A stretch of DNA of 64,000 bases from Candidatus Krumholzibacteriota bacterium. Its GTDB lineage: Bacteria > Krumholzibacteriota > Krumholzibacteriia > JAJRXK01. Where the stretch lies: the NCBI GenBank assembly GCA_029262065.1, contig JAJDAC010000017.1, positions 186,001 through 250,000 on the forward strand, in the 5' to 3' direction. The notes under the pieces were generated by a model that saw nothing but the letters and a program-made list of their open reading frames with translations, had not been told where the DNA came from and ran no database searches. Made by a program: the position numbers and the translations under genes. Positions 1 to 7,725 of this stretch are shown in pieces. The stretch's first letter is position 1. Each line of letters opens with the position of its first letter.

Positions 1-327
1 CATCACATGGGACTCGTCGGCGGCCAGGGAAACGCTGAGTATCTCGGGCTTTCCCGTCATTCCCCGTATGGCCACAAGCGTCCAATCGCCCGCAGCCAGA
101 TCCAGGGTCAAACTGGACGGTGCATGGATGTAGCTCCCCAGCCGCAGCGAGGAATGCGTGAGTAGGGCTGGGTCCAACTGATCAAATGGAGATGGAGCGT
201 TCAGCAGGCGCAGCCGGCAGGCAGTTGGGTTACCCGTTGCGACATCACGAAACTCCAGTTGTAGCAACACCGCTTCGGCGGGGGTTGCGAACAGAGCGCA
301 GATACAGAATAGGGATCGCCACCACAT
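1..327 (-). CDS. Secreted protein, N-terminal part (cut by window edge)
   Basis: This frame is open from an ATG at 327 to the window edge, 109 codons with no stop, so only the N-terminus is visible. It starts with a clear signal peptide (MWWRSLFCICALFATPAEA) with a likely cleavage after AEA. The mature part reads like a small beta domain: an FRDVATGNPTACRLRL strand pattern followed by LDLAAGDWTL. This resembles the N-terminal domain that often precedes CehA/McbA-type metallohydrolase domains, but no catalytic region is in view. It is transcribed away from the sdp-like operon, sharing a 247-base upstream region with it. Family assignment is tentative; secretion is well supported. Confidence 0.6.
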   Translation of the reverse strand, partial: MWWRSLFCICALFATPAEAVLLQLEFRDVATGNPTACRLRLLNAPSPFDQLDPALLTHSSLRLGSYIHAPSSLTLDLAAGDWTLVAIRGMTGKPEILSVSLAADESHVM

Positions 328-574
328 CTTCGGTTCCCTGACTTGCAACGGAAAAAGTAGCAGGCGCCACGGTAACACATCTGTCATTTATGGGCCCGAC
401 CATCGCGCCGGCAAATTGCTCCAATCAATGTGCACGGAATTGTGACCTGCCTACACTTTTTCCGGAGAGCATAACCGCATCCTCCCCGCGGCAGCTCTTT
501 GCAGACCAGGGCCCATCTCCCTCGGCCACCCTGCGCCTGCGGTTTTCGCCAACTCACTGAAAAGGAACATACTG

Positions 575-1294
575 ATGCGGATTTCCACCCAGATTCTCGC
601 ACTGATGGCTCTGCCGTTTGTAACCAGTTGCGGCAGCGAAACACTCACTCCGAACGTCGAGACTGAACTCACCGGAATTGACTACTTCCAGGGAGCCATG
701 TTTGGACGGGGTCCAGCTGCCCACGGGACTCCGGCGGCGGAGAGCTTTCAGGAACTACACCAATCAATGAATGCCCAGGACCGTCAGCGCCTTCTCGCGG
801 CGCAAGACGAAATGCTCGTACGGATCGACGAAATCGACGGACGATTCTTCGACCGTCTCGAAACAGCTGCGAAGACCGAAGACCGGGTTCAGCTCCTGCG
901 TCTGCTGGACGAATCCAGCCTGGTCATGTCGCTGGCCGTTTCCGCCGACGAGCCCAGCGTCGACGCCATGCAGGCACGGATGATCAAGGATATCTCCCAA
1001 AGCGGTGGCCTGGCCAGTTATGGCCGAGCTGAGGTCAACGCGATGGCACGAACCGCGGCCACCGAACTGCAGAAAGCGATCGAGGTACGCGAGAATCCCG
1101 ATGACCCCATCGACATCGTTGTCGCGCAAGCTCGAACGTACATTGTGCCGCCGACCTGCGACATCATCGTCTACTTGGCCTGTCCGATCGTTCTTCACCA
1201 AACCTGGGATCTTCCCATCGTCGCCAACGGATCGGTGGAAACCGATCTTCAGCGCGAACAGCTCGTGGATCATCTGGTTCGAATCGCCAGATAG
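575..1294 (+). CDS. SdpC-family precursor paralog, lipoprotein-like, atypical core
   Basis: 239 aa. Residues 1-19 form a lipoprotein-type signal peptide ending FVTSC. After it comes TGIDYFQGAMFGRG, which matches the SdpC family signature (SGEDYFRGLLFGQG in B. subtilis SdpC, from memory). The middle is charged and helical. Near the C-terminus is PPTC-DIIVYLA-C (Cys195 and Cys203), at the place where the toxin segment starts in SdpC, but the cysteines are 7 residues apart instead of 5. Only about 36 residues follow, with no long hydrophobic stretch. It is followed 80 bases later by a second, more canonical precursor. It may be a diverged toxin, a decoy or an immunity-type relative. Start: ATG after AAAAGGAACA. 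Confidence 0.75.
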   Translation: MRISTQILALMALPFVTSCGSETLTPNVETELTGIDYFQGAMFGRGPAAHGTPAAESFQELHQSMNAQDRQRLLAAQDEMLVRIDEIDGRFFDRLETAAKTEDRVQLLRLLDESSLVMSLAVSADEPSVDAMQARMIKDISQSGGLASYGRAEVNAMARTAATELQKAIEVRENPDDPIDIVVAQARTYIVPPTCDIIVYLACPIVLHQTWDLPIVANGSVETDLQREQLVDHLVRIAR

Positions 1295-1374
1295 GTCCCT
1301 GACCTCTCCCTCAAGACCCGTGTCGGTCTCGTACCGACTTGATTGATTCAACTAAACAGAAAGAACTGTATTCC

Positions 1375-2196
1375 ATGAATATGCAATCACTTAGGAAACT
1401 GTACCGAAGCATCCCTTTCATGCTTGCTCTGGTCGCCATGTTCACGCTCTTCGCGTGCGCAGACCGGACACCTACCGGGCCAGAGGATCTCAGCAAGAAG
1501 GGCCCATCCAACAACAGCAAGGCCCGCGAGATCGTTCAAGGCTTCTTCTTTGGTTCGGGTACTGCCGCACAGGCGATTCCCGAAATCCGGGACAGCTACG
1601 CAATCGACAATCTCGGATTGGACGCGAAGGAAATCAATGAGGCGTTGGCCATGCACGAGCAATGGCTCGACGAAATGGAAGCGAATGACCCCGGATTCTT
1701 TGACAGCCTTGAGCCCGACCTGCGTAGCGGTGACCAGGTACGAGTGCAGGACGCGCTCGAACGTGCCGCCACGGCCGTCGCCTCGGCGGCGTCCCGATCG
1801 CGATCGGGTCAGGCTACCTTGGACTACGCCGACGATCCGCAGAATTTCCAGGACCTACGTGAGGCAATCAACGCTCACCCCGGCCTGGAAGAGGTTACGG
1901 ATGAAGATCTCCAGAACGCATTGGCTACGGCCCGCGATCTGGGCGATGCGGGCGACACCAGCGACGACTCGGTTCAGGCCTGTTCGCTGTTTCTCGTTTG
2001 CGTTCTGTACATCGCGCTGGCCGTCCACAACACGGTAGCGCTGACGTTCGCCGTCGCAGTGGCCGCGGTGGCCGCGGTAGCGGTGGCCCTGGCCATCGAG
2101 ATCGAGGTCACCACCGGTGAGATTCAGCAGATCGGGATGACCAGCTTGCAGTATGGCATGTCGGTCGATTCGATCACGCAGTCCTACGCGAAGTAG
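1375..2196 (+). CDS. sdpC: SdpC-family antimicrobial peptide precursor
   Basis: 273 aa. A signal peptide with lipobox-like LFAC (Cys28) is followed by REIVQGFFFGSGTA, the SdpC family block. An acidic helical region (about 60-200) precedes CSLFLVC at 203-209, then NTVALTFAVAVAAVAAVAVALAI. The SDP toxin of B. subtilis begins CGLYAVC, with the same five-residue spacing, and continues with an alanine/valine-rich hydrophobic stretch including VNAVAL. Residues 203 to about 244 are therefore the likely mature toxin, with a Cys203-Cys209 disulfide, and 245-273 a C-terminal tail. In B. subtilis SDP acts on the cytoplasmic membrane. ATG at 1375 chosen because the signal peptide starts there; an ORF extension to 1339 exists. 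Confidence 0.85.
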   Translation: MNMQSLRKLYRSIPFMLALVAMFTLFACADRTPTGPEDLSKKGPSNNSKAREIVQGFFFGSGTAAQAIPEIRDSYAIDNLGLDAKEINEALAMHEQWLDEMEANDPGFFDSLEPDLRSGDQVRVQDALERAATAVASAASRSRSGQATLDYADDPQNFQDLREAINAHPGLEEVTDEDLQNALATARDLGDAGDTSDDSVQACSLFLVCVLYIALAVHNTVALTFAVAVAAVAAVAVALAIEIEVTTGEIQQIGMTSLQYGMSVDSITQSYAK

Positions 2197-2210
2197 ATCC
2201 CTCCAACCCA

Positions 2211-2236
2211 GGGGGTGCCGCTACGGCGGCACCCCT
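2211..2236 (+). terminator. GC-rich hairpin between toxin gene and sdpA
   Basis: GGGGTGCCG (2212-2220) pairs exactly with CGGCACCCC (2227-2235) around a 6-base loop, 15 bases after the sdpC stop. No T-run follows, so it is more likely a partial terminator or 3' mRNA stabiliser than a full terminator. It would let the toxin precursor be made in excess of SdpA and SdpB. Confidence 0.55.
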
Positions 2237-2252
2237 ATTCAAAGGAACAGTC

Positions 2253-2840
2253 ATGCAAGTCCCGAACGATTCCCGACCCAGCCCTGACCATGCCGTCACG
2301 CGCCGCGTAACACGCATCGTACTGACGCTCGCATGGGGGCTGCTCATACCGCTCTCGTTTCTCTCAGCAATCGAAGACAGTCCTATTCGGCCCAGTCGCA
2401 AAGCCAAGATGGCTTGGATGACCATTCTTCCCGAAGGCTGGAGTTTCTTTACCAAAAGCCCACGTAGTCCCGAAATCATCGCCTACAAGTGGTCCGGCCA
2501 ACATTGGGAAAGAATCAGCTACAGCGCTACCGCCGGAGAAAACCTCTGGGGAATCACGCGCAACAGCCGAGTTCAGGGAGTGGAGATCGGCGCGCTCTTC
2601 TCAGCCGTGCCGGCCGATGCATGGACAGAAGACATCGATCCCTTTCGAGACGACTTTCAGCTGGAGGAGCTCCCGCTCATGACCATCCGCAGCAACAGCG
2701 TAAGGCCCACCGCGTGCGGAACGATTCTGATCGAAGAACGACCTCCTGTACCGTGGGCGTGGAGCCGATCCGCCGACACGGTTCGCATGCCGGGGCGCTT
2801 CGCGCGCCTTGCGGTCACGTGCACCCACCCCGACGCCTGA
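2253..2840 (+). CDS. sdpA: SdpA-family antimicrobial peptide system protein
   Basis: 195 aa. One N-terminal hydrophobic helix (about 23-43, VLTLAWGLLIPLSFLSAI) precedes a soluble domain. The stretch LPEGWSFFTKSPRSPEI followed by YKWSGQHWERI is characteristic of SdpA proteins, which carry a W-[AG]-FFTK-[DS]-P-R block. In B. subtilis SdpA works with SdpB to mature SdpC into the exported toxin; its exact activity is unknown. Here it lies 56 bases after the toxin gene, past a hairpin, and 33 bases before sdpB, so the genes form an operon. Start supported by AAAGGAACAGTC-ATG. The last part (130-195) has no recognisable motif. Confidence 0.85.
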   Translation: MQVPNDSRPSPDHAVTRRVTRIVLTLAWGLLIPLSFLSAIEDSPIRPSRKAKMAWMTILPEGWSFFTKSPRSPEIIAYKWSGQHWERISYSATAGENLWGITRNSRVQGVEIGALFSAVPADAWTEDIDPFRDDFQLEELPLMTIRSNSVRPTACGTILIEERPPVPWAWSRSADTVRMPGRFARLAVTCTHPDA

Positions 2841-2873
2841 CAGACACTATTCGAGTAAAACTGGAGACTCATC

Positions 2874-3842
2874 ATGAATACTTCGAGCCAAGAAAAACAT
2901 ACAGCGCCATGGACGAACGTCTACGGACTGGCAAGAACCCTCCTCGCGCTGGGTACCCTCATGACACTGCTGATGAACTCGGCCGACGAGTTGTTTCGCC
3001 CCATTGGCATAAGTCTGCACGGCGTACTGGATCGGACCTATCCCACGAAAGCATCGCTCTTCATGTTGTTTCCGGCCGATCACCTGGAGATCGCGCGTTG
3101 GATCGCAATTGTCATCCTGATTGTCGCTGCTTCGGGCTGGCGTCCTCGGATAACCGGCTTGCTACACTGGTGGGTCGCGGTCAGCTACGCGTCCACGGCC
3201 GTGGTTCTGGAAGGCGGCGACCATGTCAACGCGACCATCACGCTGCTGCTGTTACCGATCGCGCTCACCGATCCTCGACGTTGGCATTGGGGGACACCAC
3301 CGGTCCTCAAATCGGCTCGCCTGCCGATCGTCATGTCCACCGTGGCGCTGTCCGCCCTGTTCATGCTGCGGGTTCAAGCCGCCATAATCTACTTCAACGC
3401 CGGCGTCGCGAAAATGGGCGTGACCGAATGGAACAACGGGACGGCCATGTGGTACTGGCTGAACAATGAAATGTTCTCCATGCCCGAATGGATGCATCCG
3501 ATCATGATGCCCATTCTGCAGAACGAATACACGGTATTCGGATTCACATGGGGCGTCATGTTGTTCGAGGTCTTTCTCGCCGTCGCTCTGGTTCTTCCCA
3601 AGCGACGATGGGCGCCGATTCTGATGGCCGGACTTGCTTTCCACGTCGGGATCGCCGTGGTGCATGGACTGGTCAGCTTTGGCATAGCCATGTGTGCGCT
3701 ACTGGTTCTGTATCTGCGCCCCATGGAGAAGACATTCGACTTCGCCTCTTTGACCCGTATACCGCTCTGGAATCGGCCCGGTCACTCCGTGGAGGATCGC
3801 CACGAACGCGTGGCGATTGCGACCGGGCCTACCGCCTCCTGA
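2874..3842 (+). CDS. sdpB: SdpB-family multi-pass membrane protein (HTTM superfamily)
   Basis: 322 aa with about seven to eight membrane helices. The N-terminal PWTNVYGLARTLLALGTLMTLLMN is the SdpB signature. YFNAGVAKMGVTEWNNGTAMWYWL (residues about 170-193) is the conserved core of the HTTM/vitamin-K-carboxylase-like superfamily. In B. subtilis SdpB is needed to produce active SDP from pro-SdpC; here it should sit in the cytoplasmic membrane and act on one or both precursors upstream. It is the last gene of the operon, and its stop codon lies inside a perfect hairpin. No SdpI-like immunity or SdpR-like repressor gene follows within the window. Confidence 0.88.
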   Translation: MNTSSQEKHTAPWTNVYGLARTLLALGTLMTLLMNSADELFRPIGISLHGVLDRTYPTKASLFMLFPADHLEIARWIAIVILIVAASGWRPRITGLLHWWVAVSYASTAVVLEGGDHVNATITLLLLPIALTDPRRWHWGTPPVLKSARLPIVMSTVALSALFMLRVQAAIIYFNAGVAKMGVTEWNNGTAMWYWLNNEMFSMPEWMHPIMMPILQNEYTVFGFTWGVMLFEVFLAVALVLPKRRWAPILMAGLAFHVGIAVVHGLVSFGIAMCALLVLYLRPMEKTFDFASLTRIPLWNRPGHSVEDRHERVAIATGPTAS

Positions 3843-3858
3843 TCCCCAAGATCAGGAG
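3836..3858 (+). terminator. Hairpin at the end of the sdp-like operon
   Basis: CTCCTGATC (3836-3844) and GATCAGGAG (3850-3858) form a perfect 9-bp stem with loop CCCAA. The sdpB stop codon lies in the left arm. No T-run follows, so this is an intrinsic terminator only in the broad sense. Confidence 0.55.
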
Positions 3859-3986
3859 ACCTTCGGCCCGCGCCCGAAGAACTGAAGTGATTGAACATTC
3901 CGGTTGGCCACTGGCTACCAGGACCCGGAACTGGTCATTTGACCGGGTCATGGGCGGCTCCTCGCAGCGGGGGGCCGCCCCAATTT

Positions 3987-4646
3987 CTATTCCGCGATGG
4001 TGCGACGAAATGTGAGACCAAGACTGAAATGGATGAACCCGCCGGCGTCGTCGCGATCGAACAACCATCCCACTTCCGGCCGAAGGGTCATGGATCGCTC
4101 CGAATTGTGAACACCCAGACCCAGGTTCAACGCGGCCTGACTGGGTGTTTCGCCGTCACCGATGTAGATCACGCCTTTGAACGACGGGTTGAAGTCAACC
4201 GAGCGTGCCAGCGGCAAGGTTGCCAAAAGTGTCGGCTGCGTCTGCAGCGTGCGACTCACGTCGATGTTGCTGCCCACGGCGAATCCCAGGGGAACATATA
4301 GAGCCAGTCGATTGGGAATGAGACCCTTCTTCAGGCCGATACCAAAGGCTGTGGCCTCCCCGAAGTCCAACGATGCCAAATCCATGAAATGTTCGGCTCG
4401 AAAGCGGAACTCCAGTTCTCCTCCAAGCCCTTCGGCCACCTGAAATCCGATCTGGTCGGTAACGCGTTCGCGACCATTGTCCCCCTGGATTTGTGTGGTC
4501 GTAACGAACGGAGTGAACTCCCCATTCCCCTTCCGTGCAACGCGAGCATCCTGCAGGTCGGAAAAAATCGGAGTGCAACCGCTTAGGGCAAGGCATAGCG
4601 CCAATACAACGCCCTGCACAACGGCCAGTACAACCGAGAGTTGCAT
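3987..4646 (-). CDS. Outer-membrane beta-barrel-like lipoprotein
   Basis: 219 aa from the ATG at 4646, chosen for AAAGGA 9 bases upstream; an in-frame ATG at 4667 is also possible. The signal peptide ends ALSGC, a good lipobox. The rest alternates polar and hydrophobic residues in short strands (ELEFRFRAEHF, LALYVPLGFAVG, HFSLGLTFRR) and ends in an aromatic-rich strand, as outer-membrane barrels do. DLGLGVHNSERSMTLRPEVGWLF resembles descriptions of transporter-like or porin-like barrels, but I do not recognise a family. It converges on the sdp-like operon from the opposite strand and is unlikely to belong to it. Confidence 0.65.
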   Translation of the reverse strand: MQLSVVLAVVQGVVLALCLALSGCTPIFSDLQDARVARKGNGEFTPFVTTTQIQGDNGRERVTDQIGFQVAEGLGGELEFRFRAEHFMDLASLDFGEATAFGIGLKKGLIPNRLALYVPLGFAVGSNIDVSRTLQTQPTLLATLPLARSVDFNPSFKGVIYIGDGETPSQAALNLGLGVHNSERSMTLRPEVGWLFDRDDAGGFIHFSLGLTFRRTIAE

Positions 4647-4667
4647 GGAGAATCCTTTGGAAGCCAA

Positions 4668-5528
4668 TCAGTCGTTTCCGTACAAGTCCTTCAATTGACC
4701 CCACGAACTCTGCGTGGTGGCCACCGGACTGTCGGGAATGATCGAGCCCGTGAAACCCGGCGTACCATCGAGGTCGAATGGATCGCCAACCTGGGCGCGG
4801 GCGCCCGTCTCGAAACCGGGCGCACTGACACTCGCCTGCATCTGGTACTCGACGGTCACCGTCTCGCCCGGATTGAATGTGCCCAGCGACAGCACGTCGA
4901 TGTACGAATCGAAGATGTAGCCGAAGATGGCCGTGAACGGCGGCAACGGGTCTGGCGTCAACGCGGGATTCAGGCTGGTGCCCGACTCCGTCAGGACGTG
5001 GCCATTGAAACCGCCACGAAGCTCAGCCCCGGCCTCAAAGACCACCTGCCCGTTCACGGTGATACTCAGGTCGAAGTTGGCCTGGGGAGCCAGAGGGTTG
5101 GAGGCACTTGCGCCAGCGTAATCGCCAATCCAAAGCTCGGCCGGCGTGATGAAGAAAGTGAAGCTGTAGCTGGCCGGGCCCGCGGTGTTGTTGGTCACGC
5201 TCTCTGACCAGGTAGTGGAGGCCACAATGACGTTCGGACCGGGTTGGCCGTCAGCGAAGAGCCCCTCGGCCACGACCGCGCCGACACCGTCGAGGCGTTG
5301 GACGGCGCTTCCGAAGGCCGGGTCTTCGAAATCGAAATCGAAGCCGTCGGCGAAATCCAGGAACGAATTGACCGGACCGCTACCGGTGGGACCCTTGGGG
5401 TCATTGCTGAAAACGCCGGCGACCGTGCCCTCGACGTTGCTCGACACGGTCTGTGCCTGGGCCGCGCCGGCCGAAACCAGCGCCAGCGCGACGGCACCCA
5501 TTTTCAATCCACCGATAACTTTTCCCAT
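4668..5528 (-). CDS. Secreted beta-rich protein with C-terminal SWGQLK motif
   Basis: 286 aa. The ATG at 5528 is preceded by GGAGG at 8-base spacing, which decides the start over upstream in-frame ATGs. Signal peptide MGKVIGGLKMGAVALALVSAGAAQAQ. The body is a low-lysine beta-sandwich-like domain (TWSESVTNNTAGPASYSFTFFITPAELWIGD, FDLSITVNGQVVFEAGAELRGG), of the type found in surface or PEP-CTERM-like secreted proteins, but no PEP-CTERM anchor is present. The tail ends QSSWGQLKDLYGND, matching the C-terminal motif shared with four other secreted proteins in this window. Function unknown; export is well supported. Confidence 0.7.
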   Translation of the reverse strand: MGKVIGGLKMGAVALALVSAGAAQAQTVSSNVEGTVAGVFSNDPKGPTGSGPVNSFLDFADGFDFDFEDPAFGSAVQRLDGVGAVVAEGLFADGQPGPNVIVASTTWSESVTNNTAGPASYSFTFFITPAELWIGDYAGASASNPLAPQANFDLSITVNGQVVFEAGAELRGGFNGHVLTESGTSLNPALTPDPLPPFTAIFGYIFDSYIDVLSLGTFNPGETVTVEYQMQASVSAPGFETGARAQVGDPFDLDGTPGFTGSIIPDSPVATTQSSWGQLKDLYGND

Positions 5529-5724
5529 GGGGCATACCTCCAGTTGCATTTCATTTGCGGGAATACCCGCGTAACTCCAAACGGATTCGATATGGTGTTC
5601 GACCCGAAACCTCCCACCATTCTGCCCCAGAACGCACACGGAGTTCAACGTCGTGGTTGCGACCGGGGCGGCAATCCGTCGAAACCAGCAACGCGCCGTG
5701 GTAGTCTCTCGTTGGAGGTTTGAC

Positions 5725-5763
5725 ATGAACAAACTACTCGTTGGCAGGCGCGTTCCCGCGTGA
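5725..5763 (+). CDS. 12-codon leader ORF coupled to the SGNH hydrolase gene
   Basis: ATG at 5725 follows GGAGG at 7-base spacing and encodes MNKLLVGRRVPA before TGA at 5761-5763. The TGA overlaps the GTG start of the next gene (GTGA), which itself has no convincing ribosome site. This arrangement suggests translational coupling rather than a functional peptide. It could instead reflect a frameshifted original start. Confidence 0.4.
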   Translation: MNKLLVGRRVPA

Positions 5764-7634
5764 AATCCACCATCTTCACGGCGGGATTGCTGTGCGTGTT
5801 GGCTCTCACGCAGACGGCAACATCGCAAACGCGGATCATGCCGCTGGGCGATTCAATTACCCAGGGCGGCCAAACCTTTGCGTCATACCGGTATGAGCTT
5901 TGGTACGACCTGGAGGCGGCTGGCTACGCGGTGGACTTCGTCGGCGGCCAGCAGAATCTGAACGCCAACAGCATTCCCGACGCCCTCGCATACCCCGAAT
6001 ACTTCACCACGTTTGATCGCGACCACGAGGGGTACTGGGGATGGCGAACCGATCAGATCGAGAGCATTGCGTTGGGCATCGCGAACGCCGCGATACCAGA
6101 CGTCGTGTTGCTGCACCTGGGAACCAACGACATCGGCCAGATGGGAGCCGCGGGCGTTGCGAACGCCGATGCCAACCTCAGGCTCATCATTGGGCACCTT
6201 CGTTCCGCCGTACCGAACGTCACCATACTACTGGCACAGGTCATTGGCATTGGCCCCGGTAGTAGCTACTTCGCCAACGAGGCCCAGGTTGCGCCGCTGA
6301 ACGCGGCCCTGGCCACGATAGCTGGCGACCTGGATACCGGTCAGTCGCCGATCATCCTGGTCGATCAGAACACGCCGTTCAATCTTGCCACCATGGTCCA
6401 GGGCGACGGGCTTCATCCGAACGTCGCGGGCGAATCCCAGATGGCGTCGGTATGGCTCGGTGCGCTATCCAACCTACTGACCGCGGGAAACATACCTCCC
6501 ACCACCCAGGTTACGCTGCCGACCAACGGATCCAGTTTCACGGCGGGAGCCAACATCGCCATCGAAGCGACCGCCAGCGATGTAGATGGGTTCGTGGTCG
6601 ACGTCCGGTTTTTCGCAAACGGTGCCCCGTTGGGAAACGACACCAGCGATCCCTACGAATTGTCCTGGAACGGAGTCAGTGCCGGCAACTACGACATCAC
6701 GACCGAAGCCGAAGATGATAGCGGCGCGGTACGAACTTCCTTACCCGTCAGCATCTCCGTGCTGCCACCGGGCGGCGGTGCCATTGCAGTATCGAATGCC
6801 AGCTTCGAGACACCGGTCCTGATCGATGGCGATCTGGCCACAGGACCGGGAACGTTTGATGGCTGGGAGTTCACCGCCACACCGATCACGTTCCTTGGGA
6901 TCTTCAACCCGCCCTCGGGTAGTTACTCCACGGCCGGAGGCAACGCCTCTCCTTCCGGCGCCGATGGAGCCAACGTAGCGTTCCTGTTCAACGACGGTGG
7001 ACCCACCGAGTCCGTGGTCGCAACCCAGGTGCTGGGCGAAGTCCTGACCGCGGGGCAGGAATACGTACTGACCGTGGCCATCGGCAGGTTCCTGGCGAAC
7101 CAGCCCTACTCCTTCTCGACCTACGGTGGCTACGTGCTTGAACTGCTGGCGGGCGCAACCGTGATTGCATCAGACACCGACACCGTGGATCCCGCTTTCG
7201 ATGAGTTCCAGGACGCATTCTGCATGGCGCTGTCGGACGATTTCCCCACCCTCTTGGGTCAACCGCTCTCGATCCGATTGGGAATTTCAGACAATGTCGA
7301 AGACCGCTCCACCCACTTCGACAACGTTCGTCTGACCCGCCGCGACCTACTGACCAGCTCGCCCCCGGCACGCCGACGCGGTCGGGTGGCCATTGCGCCC
7401 AACCCATTCAATCCGCGAACCACGATCGCGATCACCCTGGGCCATGCCCAGGCCGTGGACCTGTTTGTCTACGATGTAGCCGGCCGCCGGGTTCAGACCA
7501 TATTCGAGCGCCGACCCCTGCCCGCCGGTGTGTCGAGTATTCCGTACCAGCCAAGATCTCCATCGGGCGTCTACTATCTCAGGGCTCGAGGCGCTGGTTG
7601 GGAAACGACCAAGAAGCTGGTTCTCGTTCGCTGA
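5760..7634 (+). CDS. Secreted SGNH/GDSL hydrolase with Ig-like domain and T9SS-like tail
   Basis: 624 aa starting at GTG 5760. Signal peptide ends TATSQ. The hydrolase domain (about 25-240) carries GDS (block I, Ser32), GTNDIG (block III) and DGLHPN (block V, Asp and His), so a Ser-Asp-His esterase or lipase-type enzyme. Next is an Ig-like domain (about 245-335, PPTTQVTLPTNGSSF). A lectin-like or carbohydrate-associated beta domain (about 345-520, SNASFETP) follows. The end has PNPFNPRTTIAI and VYDVAGRRV, the FlgD-Ig/T9SS sorting tail. It is therefore probably exported to the cell surface or medium and may deacetylate or cleave polysaccharide. The stop codon is triplicated by a tandem repeat. 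Confidence 0.85.
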   Translation: MKSTIFTAGLLCVLALTQTATSQTRIMPLGDSITQGGQTFASYRYELWYDLEAAGYAVDFVGGQQNLNANSIPDALAYPEYFTTFDRDHEGYWGWRTDQIESIALGIANAAIPDVVLLHLGTNDIGQMGAAGVANADANLRLIIGHLRSAVPNVTILLAQVIGIGPGSSYFANEAQVAPLNAALATIAGDLDTGQSPIILVDQNTPFNLATMVQGDGLHPNVAGESQMASVWLGALSNLLTAGNIPPTTQVTLPTNGSSFTAGANIAIEATASDVDGFVVDVRFFANGAPLGNDTSDPYELSWNGVSAGNYDITTEAEDDSGAVRTSLPVSISVLPPGGGAIAVSNASFETPVLIDGDLATGPGTFDGWEFTATPITFLGIFNPPSGSYSTAGGNASPSGADGANVAFLFNDGGPTESVVATQVLGEVLTAGQEYVLTVAIGRFLANQPYSFSTYGGYVLELLAGATVIASDTDTVDPAFDEFQDAFCMALSDDFPTLLGQPLSIRLGISDNVEDRSTHFDNVRLTRRDLLTSSPPARRRGRVAIAPNPFNPRTTIAITLGHAQAVDLFVYDVAGRRVQTIFERRPLPAGVSSIPYQPRSPSGVYYLRARGAGWETTKKLVLVR

Positions 7635-7674
7635 TCGGTTCTCGTTCGCTGATCGGTTGTCGTTCGCTGATCGG
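7621..7674 (+). repeat. 18-bp tandem repeat, three copies, carrying the stop codon
   Basis: Three units of TTCTCGTTCGCTGATCGG (7621-7638, 7639-7656, 7657-7674; the last has one change) run across the end of the SGNH gene. Because the unit is 18 bases long, the TGA at 7632 recurs in the same frame at 7650 and 7668. A fourth, more diverged unit seems to follow. Confidence 0.85.
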
Positions 7675-7725
7675 CTCCCGCTCGCAGGTCTCGCCTCGCC
7701 TGTCGCGCGGGGTTAGACTGTGCCT

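Noticed and set aside
3843-3986. SdpI-like immunity gene after sdpB
   Set aside because: Only 144 bases separate sdpB from the convergent lipoprotein gene, and no membrane-protein frame is present there.
7621-7674. Possible CRISPR-like array
   Set aside because: Units are only 18 bp and adjacent with no spacers, so it is a simple tandem repeat.
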